Source: Styela clava
Lineage: Eukaryota; Chordata; Ascidiacea; Stolidobranchia; Styelidae
Length of the DNA stretch: 64,000 nt
Direction: 5' to 3'
Assembly: GCF_964204865.1 (NCBI RefSeq)
Contig: NC_135264.1
Span: 6,168,001-6,232,000 of the forward strand
The position numbers and the translations under genes were made by a program. This document shows, piece after piece, positions 45,058-55,830 of this stretch (its first letter is position 1; every line of letters starts with the position of its first letter). The notes below the pieces were generated by a model. That model searched no databases, had not been told where the DNA came from, and was given only the letters and a program-made list of their open reading frames with translations.

Positions 45058-45498
45058 AAATCAGCCAGTGGCGTAGCAAGACTCTCGTGCCCCCCAAGCA
45101 TAAATAATTCGTGGAAATGACCCTAAAAACTCTCGGACATAAGCGACATAATTTGACGTTTATCTTTAATTTTTTCATACGTGCTTCCTCTTCTGCCCAT
45201 TTTCTGCGTTTCTGTGCGCCACTGAGAGGTTTTGCTTTCGACATCATTCTGACAGCTTTCGTAATGTTGCCGGTGCGATGAAACCACATGACGCCGAAAA
45301 TCGACGACTCCCTGGCATTGTTACGTAGCAAAACAATTTGAACAGAACTAACACCAACGTTATAAGATGTGCATTACTGGTTTTGCAAAGCAGCTTTTGG
45401 TTTTGCGGCTTAAATTTCCAAATCCCAACCGCTTTGGCCCCTTTGCGCTGTGGGCAATCCACGACCTCGGGGGTGGATGCTACGCCACTGAAATCAGC
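45058..45498. mobile_element. 425-bp hAT element nested in repeat B
   Basis: The element at 45066-45490 has perfect 13-bp ends CAGTGGCGTAGCA and TGCTACGCCACTG, and a perfect 8-bp duplication, AAATCAGC, at 45058-45065 and 45491-45498. CAGTGGCGTAGC ends are widespread among animal hAT elements. It carries part of a transposase-like reading frame (separate entry), so it looks like an internal-deletion derivative of an autonomous element. Confidence 0.92.
45110..45247 (-). pseudogene. N-terminal remnant of a hAT transposase (TTF/ZMYM-type)
   Basis: On the minus strand, starting at the ATG near 45247, the frame reads MMSKAKPLSGAQKRRKWAEE and continues Lys/Arg/Glu-rich. The SKxKxLSGAxxRKxxxEE pattern is what I recall from the start of TTF-type zinc-finger hAT transposases. 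The zinc-finger, catalytic and dimerisation regions are absent. This is inference from a short stretch. Confidence 0.5.
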
Positions 45499-45699
45499 GA
45501 TAGGTGAACAATAACGTATTGTAACAATTGCAATTTATGCCGCCGGATAGCGTATTTTATGGTAGTTTTGCGTGCTATTTGTCAGTTTTTAGTTATGTTT
45601 CTAAAAAATAGTTGAGAATCAAAAAACTTAATTGTCAATATGTCTTTCGATAGCCTTTAGTTGCAACAATTAATAATTGATGCCACAAATGACAGCGCA

Positions 45700-46485
45700 G
45701 AGAGTCAGCAGCTATTATCCTCTGTGGTAAAGATCAGTAGCCTACCGGTAAGCGGCACGTAGTTTAATCCTCATTTACGATAAAGGGATCAAGGGTCCAG
45801 GAAAAGACCATTGTACGGTGTTGTGTATGGTTTGTAACTGTCATTTCAAATTATTTGTGAACATAAAACGACAATGGGGCTAACTTGTGACCCGCACGGC
45901 TTCAGGTTAGTATCTCAAAACAAGTAAATAAAAGTGACGTTTGTATATGTGCAAAAACAATTAGTCTACTAATAAATGGATGCTTCTTGACTAAATAATT
46001 TTCTATTTTATCCACATGCCTGGGCGTAAAGATTCAAGTTTGGCGTCGAATAATAAAAACTCGCCTACCAGTAATAAAGTAAGTAAAAGTTTATAAATAC
46101 AAGTTTATTTCGACTCCATAATCAGCATAACAGGCAATAAAATGATGGATAAAAACAAATAAATAAAAAATGATTAATAAAACAGAAGAGCAAATCAAAT
46201 CTTAACTAAAATTTAAAACGTACGGAATATAAGATGGAAGGTTTTGCCAAGAAGAAGTGGTACGTATTCACTCACTTAAAATTGATAAATTAATTCACAC
46301 ACACTCACACGTAGGCTACCCACACACAACCACAGTGATATTATGAAGTAAGAAATACGCGATAAACCACCTCTTTTTCCTAACATGGATAAAATGACAG
46401 TAGTAGCCTACTCGTTGCAAAACCTATAGTTTCTCAAGCAATTGCAGAGTTGTGGGAAAGGGGCGTTGGCTGAAATTGTCTGGAA
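45700..46485. other. Intergenic stretch with no recognised feature
   Basis: The tail of repeat B may extend to about 45760 (GCGGCACGTAGTTTAATCC). Beyond that I see AT-rich sequence with no splice-supported exon. Confidence 0.35.
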
Positions 46486-46519
46486 ATGTTTCTCCTGTCT
46501 AAGTTTTATTGCCTCATGT

Positions 46520-46745
46520 ATCCCTCTTGCAGATCAATCGCCCAGCGTGCGCTTATCGAACCCAAGGGATTCAGTAGTTCGTTATCCAGTTTAGTTCCCG
46601 GAGCTTTACCACCATATCGAAGGTTGCAAGACCATGAGCTTACACCCCCATCGAGTCCATGTATCTGAAATAAATAACTAGTACCCTTATCCCCTATCAT
46701 GGTCTGGTAGCCGGACAAGGAACGTTTGGTCGCATGGGATGAAAG
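46520..46745 (+). mobile_element. Diverged tRNA-derived SINE copy
   Basis: CGAACCCAAGGGATT stands at the B-box position, followed by CCCCCATCGAGTCCATGTAT, GAAATAAATAACTAGTACCC and ATCATGGTCTGGTAGCCGG, in the family order. The 3' tail is eroded. Confidence 0.45.
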
Positions 46746-46809
46746 TGAAAACCCTATGAACGAGACAGTATTTTAGTCGCCTTACCACCCCAACGCAAAC
46801 ATTCTGTAC

Positions 46810-46935
46810 TAGGGTTGCCATATGTCAGTTTTTCCCCAGATATGTCCGGGATTTTAGTGGTCAAATTTGCGTCAGGCAGAAATGTTAAAATGTCAGGCAG
46901 AAATGTCAAAAAGTGCTTAAATGTCAAGGATTTTT
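46810..46935. mobile_element. One-ended hAT-like fragment
   Basis: AGGGTTGCCATATGTCAGTT and CCAGATATGTCCGGGATTTT resemble a common hAT terminus. A short tandem repeat GTCAGGCAGAAATG follows at 46873-46910. No right end was recognised. Confidence 0.4.
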
Positions 46936-48743
46936 GATGACAGAGCCTTCCTGCTACAAATCTTCAAGTTTACAGATATCAATGATCCACGAAATCGATT
47001 TTTTTTTAAATATGACACATGAAGGCTTTGTCGTGCAACACAGATTGCGCCGGATTCAAATAATTTTGATGTCACATATAACCTGAATCGTCAGCATTTT
47101 GTTATCGGTATTTTAGTTGCACTACCGCAGAGGTCGGCAGCGTTTTCTTTCAAGTGTGACAATTTGTAAAATCAATGTCAAAATAAACGTTTACGTGCTG
47201 ATGAAAAATTTCGTTACATAATCAGGCCTGAGGACAATACAAATTGATGTAAAATTGCTTGGGTGGTTTGCACACAAGTCACCTGTTTCAATGTACTTAT
47301 CTAAATTTAACGACAAATCAATGAAATTATTGATAATACATAAACCCCAAAATTACATTTTCGCATTCTATTTTGGTGGGATCTCTGTCCTCGCTTTTTC
47401 TGACTCAGAGCTTTAATATTTAGCTTGAAAATTGTAGTTTTTAGCTGAACGCAAATTCCGCAATTATGAGCCGCGAGACAAACTTCATTTGCAAAAAAAA
47501 TGTTCACACAACTACCAAGACCCGAATACATAAAGCAAGGCTTTTACAACGTCCCCGAAATCACCAAAAGTGATCCATCGGCAAACTTGGCTATAAGGCT
47601 TCCCACGCTCGGCGATACTTTCTGCAACTTTGTGGCCCCCTTCCCTGTAGTTTTTACTTGTACTCTATAGCTTTTTTTTAAATGTAACTTTGTATTTCGT
47701 AAGGAGAAACTGCCTTTTTAAAGAGCTATATTCTTCTCCGAATCAACTTTAAATCATTTTTTGTGTTTGGTCCAAAATGACGTTTAATACTTGAGGTACG
47801 CCAAACGACATTTGTTCAGCAGATCGTACATACAGCTCTGCCATTACGACCACGGCAGACAAATCCGGTTCAATTCGGAATAAACAACATACCGGCATGC
47901 GAGAAACAAAAATGATAATGACGATTTACACCGGATCCACGACATCTCAAATGCAACGCGGGAAATACGAATCTTGTTGCCCTGGGTTTATTGATTCTGC
48001 GGTAGCTGTATGCTCTTTATTGCGTAATGCCGATGTTCAGGTAGGCAATCCTGGTTGTATTGTATATCTGCAGATATACCGGTAATGGTTTATTAATTTT
48101 CCATGATAGCTGATAATACAGTACCGGTACCCATACAGCAAGAAGGCTCTGATTAGGCTATACCGGTAGCGTAAGTTACGGCTGTAGGGTATGTCTTGGT
48201 GGGATGGTGGCCAGACATCGGCACGTCATGCTACAGTGCTGAGAGTTGAGAACTGGAATGTGCTTGCCATGGTACTGTCTGATTGTTGATTTCGGTGTCG
48301 GGTACCGGTACCGTGCTAAAAACTCTTGAATGCTTCCTTGCGATAATGTTTATTTTTCCTTCTGTAAATACAGGAATCCGAGGAATCCAATACCTGAATA
48401 ATGACGTTTTAGATTGCGCTTGCGTTATCTGTAAATTGCGATATGTGGCGATCTGAAGGCCCAGACTGTCTCGTAAAAGAAAAGTTTGCACACACAATTC
48501 TCAGATTCTGCAATTGATTTGTTTTAATTTGGGGTCTATTTTTGGAATCTGAGAACTGTGCCATACTGCAATTTGGCTTCAACTCAATAATATGACTACT
48601 TAACGAGGATAGGCTTCGAAAATTTTGTTGGGAATTCACATTAAATCACGTAAAAATTCATGCAATTTAGTTTATTTTGGCTAGTCTATCTCAAATTCTT
48701 CTGTTTTTTTCAGTCTTTAAACTTGATTTAGAACGAATGTGAG
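46936..48743. other. Region upstream of the coiled-coil gene
   Basis: Mostly featureless. The 48-codon stretch 47897-48040 ends at a good donor (CAG/GTAGGC), but its phase 0 does not fit the phase-2 acceptor at 48993, so I leave it out; it could be a 5' non-coding exon. Repeated GGTACCGGTACC-like words occur near 48122 and 48300. Confidence 0.35.
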
Positions 48744-51700
48744 ATGGAACAACTTTCAACAGAATCACAACACAACATGTGTACAGCAGGGTATTATTTC
48801 ATGCTATTTTATTACTGTATTACGTTAATTGAAGTTGATGACAAAAAAGTGTGTAAACCACTTCACTGCTGTACCGTCACTTCTGTACCTGTTGGCAGGT
48901 TCATTGTGTTGTTTATAGTCCACTAGTAACAGTCATGTTATTGCAGTGATTATAAATGCACGAACTGAAGATTTATTTACTTTTATTTACAGGAATTTGG
49001 ATGCTTTCTTTAATAATGTGATAGAATTGACCAGCCACCTCAACGCTTCATCCAATGAAGCTATTACCAACAATACTGCTTTGTTGAATGTAAGAAAAAG
49101 TTTTCAAGCGCAAAATAGTACATTATTTTTCCTAAATATATTAGTCTGATATTTGAATTATCTAATCGTGCTTTCAAATCGTGGAACAAAATTCCTCAAT
49201 AATTTCGATATTATTTATAAACTATTTTCATAAAAAACAGGAAATAATTTATTGAACATTTTGATCTTCTTAATTGCATTGGTTATTCTAATGGATGATT
49301 TTCAAATTGCTTCTATCAAATTAGCAAGGTTGCCAGTTTTTATTGTATTATATATTATATCTTGTCATCTTTATATGATTCAGTTTGATTATGCCATCTG
49401 ATTAAAATAAACTAAAAAAGTCTATATGTATTGTTCATGTCGATATTAAATCCATCTTGCTTCAAAAATGTTCTTTATATACCGATTTTCAACTGTGACT
49501 TGAAGGAGAGAGATTTATCTATTTTTCGTCAACATGTACAACAACATACAAAATGTTTTTCGGTATGAACTTGGAGCGATACGACCATACGTTCATCAGA
49601 GTCAGCCCCCCAATATAATTGGAATAATTGTTGTATACTACTCCTGTTTGGAATATCATCACGATACGACTTCTTTTTATGCAGATTGTTGAGAAGAGAT
49701 GGAGGCTCAAACACATTCTGAAACAACTAATGAGTTATCATGAATTCCTAAACAAATTGAAAAAAGGTCAAAACGACTGGATGACGCAGAAGACTATTGG
49801 TAAATTTTTGCAGTTCATGGTATTTTTTTTTTCGTTACAAAACAAAAATATAAGAGTGTATACATATTAGGTGAACTGACGAATGAAATGGTTGATGAAT
49901 ATACGAAAGAAAAGACAAAATATAATCAATTGAATCAAAGTGTTGCAAAATTATCAGATCTTTTGGATGAAGCAGAAAAGATTTGTGAATTGAAGTCGAG
50001 TGTTGATTTTGAGTTTGAGGAAATTAATAAAAAGGTTGTTTATTTATTGCCTACCATCGCATACTATATTCAATATCATAAAAAAATTATATTCATCCAA
50101 AGTTCCATTATCATTAAAGAACTAGCGGGGTGTTGCAGAAATGTCTATGAAAAAGAAAATTAAACTATTCCTGTTATATCCTTCACTTCATAACATTTAC
50201 TTTAGTAAGATTTTTATCTGTCACATGGCAGTGTAGCGCACTGTGCCAATGCACTCACCACCACACCTCTGATTACCCCGGAGGATTCGCAGGTTCGAAT
50301 CCCTTGTGGGGTTAATTTCAGGGAAGATGAGTACTGGACTCGTTGCCGCTGCACGCTGCAGTGGGTTCACGTAACTGCTAGTTGGTTAACTAACTGACTA
50401 ACTAATTCTATACCCAACATAGACTGTTACCCGACAAGCGCTGTGGTTCATCTTAATTATCATTAATTTGTATTATCGACTTTTCTCTCCCCTGTGATAA
50501 ATATGTAAATCCTATCCAAGATTCCAAATAACATCCTTCATTCTAGAATGAACAGCTTGAAGAACTTAAGAAACAGTTTGATGAAAAATGTGAGATATTC
50601 AAAGGCAAATGCATAACAGATACCGAAGCTGCCACATTGATTGCTAAACAGAAACAAAATATTGTTGAAAAGTTGGCGCTAATTGGTCAGTTGAACTAAA
50701 AATGAAATATACTAAAATTTATCTTTCAGAACTATATATAAGGTAATTAGTTTCATTCATAAGTCAGAATTTCATTGATTCTGAGATGTGATAAATCTGT
50801 AATAGAAAATTTATTAATAATAGGTATAGAAATTTGAAAAAAGAAGTTTGTTTGTACAGAAATATTGAAACTGGAAAAAAGAATTGAAAAAAATAAAGTA
50901 GAAGACAGGTCACAGAAAGTATTGATGGATTTAGAGAAGTTTTTCAAGAATATCGAGCCTGAGCAAAAGCCCAAGGACTTGCTCAGGTATTGTGTGTTAT
51001 ATCACAACATTGTCACATACATACCATTGGAGAATTTTATTTTTCCTCTACGAGTGGAAATTGTTATGGTTAATCCTATTTTTGTTGTTAATAGTTGCAT
51101 ATTTCAGTCATTTTTATCTGTGAGAGTATATGTTTATTAGAATAGCGCCCAAATAAATCTCATATATTTTCGAATTGTATTCTGCAAGCATGGGGCATAA
51201 AAAGCCAAAATATATTATAAATACATATATCCTTATGCTCTTAACAAAATTCCATAAATCGTTATTTGACGAATTTGAGTTTTTCGAACTTGAGTTGTTT
51301 ATGTAATTCTGAGCACCAGTCTGTAAACACAGATTTTACCGAATAGATGTCTAAACGCGTAATATGAAAATAAACTAATTTCGCTTATATCATACATGTA
51401 ACATGCTCGTTGTTTCACAATAAAAAATTATCATTGTCACACATATTACCATTGTTATGTCACATTTGTAGGTAGATCACAGTGTACCATTACGGCATCA
51501 CATGAGTATGTTACACAAATTAAATTTAAATCGCAACTACAAAATAAAAACATGGGAATCGTGGTTTTTAGTGTGTACAAAGGTCTAATTTTTTGTCATT
51601 TAATGTTGTAATATTATAATATTGTACAGCCTATCTCTTGCATTGTCTGAAGAACTAAGCGGAGTTACAGTGAAATCTGAAACAGCAGATTATTGTTCGT

Positions 51701-53026
51701 TGCAAATATCATACGGTAGTCCTGAGAATGTAAGTATACTTTAGCTTCCTATCTTGAGAAACATCTTTTCTACCAAATACAAGCCATTGCACTTCTAATC
51801 ATTTTTTTAGAAATCGAATGTGTCTGTAGATTTACATCTTGCAAAACAAAAGCCACCTCATCCAACCAAACTTCTCGACGTGAAAGTAAGTTTTATTTGA
51901 AAAATTGTAAGTAGGCACCTGATTTATCAACTCTGGTATCAAGCATGCCTTAGGTGTTTTGATTTGCAACAGATCATTGCTTGATCGAGATATTTACAGG
52001 ATAGGATTTACATAGTTATCCAGAGGGAGAGGAAAGCTATAAGACAACTTAACCATATAGAGAACCACGGCCTCTCGTCCGGTTACCATTCCATGTCTGA
52101 TATGGGATTAGTTAGTTAATTGCGTTTGGAAGCATGGACTTTTTAATTGTTTTTTTACAGGTCGGTGATTGCTGCGTTTCTACAGACGACATAATATCTA
52201 GAGCGGTTGCAGGGAATAATTTTGCGGAAATGATACCAGAGCTTCAAATGCGTTTTGAGAAGAACAGTAGTCTCTCAGATGAGATTGAGAAACTTCGGAA
52301 AACGTGAGTGAAGCTTGCATTGCTCATGAGCTAGTCAAAAGTACAATTTTCTGATATTTTCCATATTTAATTTCATGTAAGGTATTTAAATCTCCATTTG
52401 GGCACTCCGGAAGTATTCGTACCAAGATGACACACAACCTGAACAACATTAACCTGGTACACATACTATGTTCAGGTTGTGCGCCATCCCGAATACTTTG
52501 GAAGCACCATAATTTGAAGTTTCTTTCATTATTTCAGATCGGCGATAGACTGGCTTCCTAGTGAAAACACGCTATTGGTCATCGTTGGGTCTCGCACTTG
52601 CACATTACATGTACCGGAGGGATATCCTAACACAGGAAGTATTCAATTAAAAGATGTGCAAGGAATCCAGAATAGCACAGTATCTCATATGAAGGTAACA
52701 ATAGTGGGTCTCCCGTAGTGCGTGTACCAGGTTAGGGTTAGGCCATAATTTTTTTCCCATTTTCTTTATTTTAGTTCTATTACGAGTTCGGGGACTGTCT
52801 GCCGTAGTCAAGTGAATATACTCCCCCCTGCCCATAGGTTTCAGTCCCTTTACACAACAAAATTAGTTACCTCCATATTGGTACACGCACTTCTGGAGCG
52901 CCCAGTGTGCAATTCATTTGTGTTTCAATGTTTTGAAGATTGACACTGATTTTTGTATAACAGCCATCGGGAGTTGAGCCAACACTCACAGACTGGGTCA
53001 GTTTTCTGGAACATGAGTTTGATTAA
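48744..53026 (+). CDS. Unrecognised coiled-coil protein with possible C-terminal RWD-like domain
   Basis: Eleven exons join in phase to 408 residues: 48744-48790, 48993-49089, 49685-49799, 49871-50034, 50547-50685, 50860-50986, 51630-51729, 51811-51885, 52161-52303, 52538-52694, 52964-53026 (TAA). All introns are GT..AG; the exon 4 donor (GTTGTT) is weak. Residues about 50-230 are rich in Lys/Glu/Leu with heptad spacing (for example NEQLEELKKQFDEK), so a long coiled coil is likely. Residues about 230-408 look globular and alternate strand-like and helix-like segments: DYCSLQISYGSPEN, VSVDLHLA, NTLLVIVGSRTCTLHVPEGY, and a final LTDWVSFLEHEFD helix. Coiled coil followed by an RWD-like fold is the plan of several kinetochore proteins, but I recognise no specific family; that link is inference. 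Splice structure makes it a confident gene; the name is unknown. Confidence 0.8.
50225..50522 (+). mobile_element. tRNA-derived SINE, full-length copy in intron 4
   Basis: The clearest copy: the head AGCGCACTGTGCCAATGCAC, CACACCTCTGATTACCCCGG, the B box GCAGGTTCGAATCCCTTGTG near 50288-50307, GTGGGTTCACGTAACTGC, and the tail GTGATAAATATGTAAATCCT followed by ATCCAAG. The B box matches the pol III consensus GGTTCGANTCC. Confidence 0.85.
51998..52150 (-). mobile_element. tRNA-derived SINE, 3' fragment in intron 8
   Basis: AGGATAGGATTTACATAGTT, AACCATATAGAGAACCACGG and CCTCTCGTCCGGTTACC in reverse orientation. The tRNA-like head is missing. Confidence 0.6.
52403..52512. mobile_element. GGTGCTCC-family MITE, 110-bp internally deleted copy
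   Basis: GGGCACTCCGGAAGTATTCG at the left mirrors CGAATACTTTGGAAGCACC at the right. CCAAGATG and CATCCCG replace the intact CCAAGATGGCGG / CCGCCATCTTGG pair. A second inverted repeat (CAACCTGAACA / TGTTCAGGTTG) lies inside. The 3' end abuts the polypyrimidine tract before exon 10. Confidence 0.65.
52706..52908 (+). mobile_element. GGTGCTCC-family MITE, copy in intron 10
   Basis: GGGTCTCCCGTAGTGCGTGT at the left and ACGCACTTCTGGAGCGCC at the right. Internal CAGGTTAGGGTTAGGCCATA and TTACGAGTTCGGGGACTGTC are shared with the 32324 copy. No clean target duplication. Confidence 0.7.
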
Positions 53027-54980
53027 CTTCTATTGGAATGGCAGACTCAAACACAATATTGAAAATTGTACATGAGGAATCGTACTCAGCTAGATTTCAA
53101 GCAAATCAACCATAAAACAACAAACATATGTGGGGAAGAACGCTGTTATAGTTTGCAAAGAAACTGAAAACCATTAGGACTGTAATTACCGAATTACCAA
53201 GCCATAGAATACCTATAATACATGTGGTTAAGTTGTATCGCAAAGTACTTATATATTTCTACCTGTCAAAAATGATAAAATATAGTCAAAATGATGTATG
53301 CCTTTGTGGTTGTGGTCGGATACGATTTTCTTTTATATTCTGAGAGAGAAAAATATGAGACTGCATAATCATATGTCGAACCACACCTCTTTTCTACCAG
53401 ATCGAGTAAATATGGAAATGAGTATCAAATTTTTCCTCCTGCCTGAATTGCAAAAAATACTTTTATCTTCTGGGGGGGTTAGACAAATTAGACTTTTGTG
53501 CCAGATTTGAACTACCATCCTATGTAATTACTTATCTCACTCAAGGTAGAAGCAATCAGTAACTGGGGCCGTTATTTTCAACTTTCCTCTACGCTGGGAT
53601 TATTACTAGAATTGAGAAAGTTCACATAATGTTCTTTATTTTGCATTATGGGCGCACAAACGAAAGTCGCCAGGACTTCCCTCATTAAGGTGGCCTCTGA
53701 TCTTATTGTACCATGTCGGCGTTTAAATATATTATCTCCACCGAACTATCTACAATAGTTTATCAAGCAACGTGCAGTTTTCTTCATTTACATAATTAGT
53801 GGATTGGCGGCAAGATTTGTCGATGGGTGAAGTTGATCGTGGAAGCAGTTGCATTAGTTGTAAGTTTGAGTTCCGGAGTAGACCCCGTTGGAAGGCGAAT
53901 CAATCAACCAAACATACGACTTTTCCCATTTTATTCCGTTAAAAATCCATATTTATTGCTTTAAAAATCCATATTTATAGGATAGGATTTACATATTTAT
54001 CCCGGGGAGAGGAAAGCCGATAAGACGGCTTATCCATGTGGCGTACCACGGACTCTCGTCCGGTTACCATTCCAAGTCGGTTATTGCACTATTGCATTTT
54101 CACTATGCCGTCGGGAATGAGAAAAAGGAAACGGATGAATTTGTTCAGATATACAACTCTATTCGCGACATTCTTCTGGATACTCCATTGCCGTCTGTGT
54201 GGCAAAATCTAGACATGAAGAGGTATACCCCAACAAGAAGGCAGTAAATGCTTACACACAGTGGTAGGATTCAAATTTTTTGTCAGCCGGTTTCATCACA
54301 CAAATGTTATATTTTTCAGTGGGTTCTGGTACAAAAGTCATGTTTTTTTCAGTAATGCTAACCGGTTCGCTGATCTCTTAAATTCCCTGAAAAGGTTCTA
54401 TAGAACCGGCTGATTCCCACTACTGCTTCCACATTGTCGCCTTCAATATATGTAAAGACTTCTTAATTTTCCATCAGTTTAGCAGTAGATGTAAAGTGTC
54501 AGAAAGTCCAAGCATGCGAATGGACCGTTGTCACGACGGTCAATCGTTCGTCGGTGGAAGAAAAATAAACATCAGGAACGTCATCGCACTCAAAAAACAA
54601 ATTTCATAGAGGCCACAAAAATTAAAATAAATAAAATATACGATGCTCAACCGCTGAAAATTTCAAAGCAATTGGTCCAGTAGTTGACGAGTAAAGCGAT
54701 ATTTGCATAATAAGAAGAAGTGAAAAATACTAACATGGTGATCAACAGAATAGCAAACCGATGCTTAGGTACATTTCGTGTCCAAAAATAACATACGATC
54801 CATGGGTTCATTTCGTGTACCACGTATTCGTACAAGAATATTGGGTTTTTTCATAAAATGTAAGTTTCATGTAGTGTTTTATTATGTTCTCCGCTCCGCA
54901 CTAGGTTTTTAAGATCTTATATTGTCTTGATTCTAGATGCTGCTGCCGTATCCGCTATTTATATTCATTGCTATAGAAGA
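53027..54980. other. Intergenic region after the coiled-coil gene
   Basis: Holds a reverse SINE fragment at about 53980-54080 (GGATAGGATTTACATATTTA, ACCACGGACTCTCGTCCGG). A paired GGTTCTGG...CCGGTTC segment near 54284-54412 might be a decayed element. I see no exon. Confidence 0.4.
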
Positions 54981-55740
54981 CTTGCACGGGTCACGTGACT
55001 TTGTTACTGGACGACAATAAAACAAAAACGTCCATTTGGCTCCTGTCAGTTGCAAGTCGGATTATACGTTTCCGTTTTGTTTGGCTGTTGAAAATGGTTA
55101 TTTCGTATTGTTCCGTTGGCTGTACGCATAGTATAGAAAACGAAATAGATCTTCAGTTATATTCCACTGTTTTCAAAAAAGATCCGGAACGTCGCGCAAT
55201 GTGAATATCATCTGTTGGCAGGACTGCTTGGTGTCAAGTCCAGAAGCCATCTCACTTGTGTTTCACTGTTTGCGGACAGCACTTCGTTGATGGTGAGTCA
55301 TCATGTGCCGTTATCAAATTTTTAAATATTCATAAGCTCCCTCATTTCAATGGAAAGCAGATAACAAACTACTGTTATTGGTAGGTCTAGGCGTAGGCCT
55401 ACTTGCAGACGTGACTCGTGTAAGGTATTAATCAATAATTGCCATAAGGTTTTGTTTTCCTAGTTAGCAGGTAATTTATCAGTAAGTGTAAAAAGTTGAA
55501 TAGATAACTAAAGTTTAACGCCAGTGCTAATAAAAAAAATAACCAGAATTCAATTGAATTCTCAATCTAAGTATACGCTCGCCACCGCATCTCTGATCCC
55601 CCAGGGAGTTTCACTGGTTCCAATCCCATGCGGGGATAGTTATGTGCGAGGGGATTGCAGCTCTCTTCCCACTGAGGGTTCACACGACCGTTGGTCGATT
55701 ACGACATCCCCCGCCATCAAGTATAGGATTCTAAAACAAA
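54981..55740 (+). repeat. Left arm of a 6.1-kb inverted-repeat structure
   Basis: Begins CTTGCACGGGTCACGTGACT. It is the inverted counterpart of 60300-61088, which ends with the complement of CTTGCACAGGTCACGTGACT. The homology runs through a THAP exon, the following intron-like part (CTCCCTCATTTCAATGGAAA), the palindrome GAATTCAATTGAATTC at 55546-55561 and an embedded SINE copy. Small indels separate the arms. No target duplication is apparent outside the arms. Confidence 0.85.
55094..55292 (+). pseudogene. Broken THAP zinc-finger exon, left arm
   Basis: The frame opens MVISYCSVGCTHSIE and, after an in-frame TGA at codon 37, continues to HLCFTVCGQHFVDG before a GT donor at 55293. The spacing C-x4-C ... 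C-x2-H-F is that of the THAP (C2CH) DNA-binding finger, found at the start of P-element-type transposases and of cellular THAP proteins. The TGA stands where the fold normally has its invariant Trp. All four putative zinc ligands are still present. A disabled copy. Confidence 0.7.
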
Positions 55741-55830
55741 TAACTGGCTAACTAATCCCGACATAGAATGGTAATCGTACGATGTTGCACCTTGCAATCT
55801 GTCCCCAACCACAGATAAATTCTGTCCTGA
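55575..55830 (+). mobile_element. tRNA-derived SINE embedded in the left arm
   Basis: CGCTCGCCACCGCATCTCTG, a degenerate B box (CTGGTTCCAATCCCATGCG), GGTTCACACGACCGTTGGTC and ATAACTGGCTAACTAATCCC. The right arm has the corresponding copy at the same position next to the same palindrome. Confidence 0.75.

Larger units (their letters stand above)
45003..45690 (+). repeat. Repeat family B, copy 4, split by a nested hAT element
   Basis: The left part at 45003-45065 (TGGATGTTTCCCCGAGCATC) and the right part at 45491-45690 (AACAATTGCAATTTATGCCG, TATTTGTCAGTTTTTAGTTA) are contiguous in copy 2. The 425-bp insertion at 45066 interrupts them. Confidence 0.7.

Noticed and set aside
47897..48040. Possible first coding exon of the coiled-coil gene, with a good CAG/GTAGGC donor
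   Set aside because: It ends in phase 0, but the next supported exon needs phase 2. The exon at 48744-48790 provides that phase and a start codon.
50288..50307. A tRNA gene, because of the GGTTCGAATCCC box
   Set aside because: No acceptor stem or anticodon arm can be folded around it, and the same sequence recurs many times with a SINE tail.
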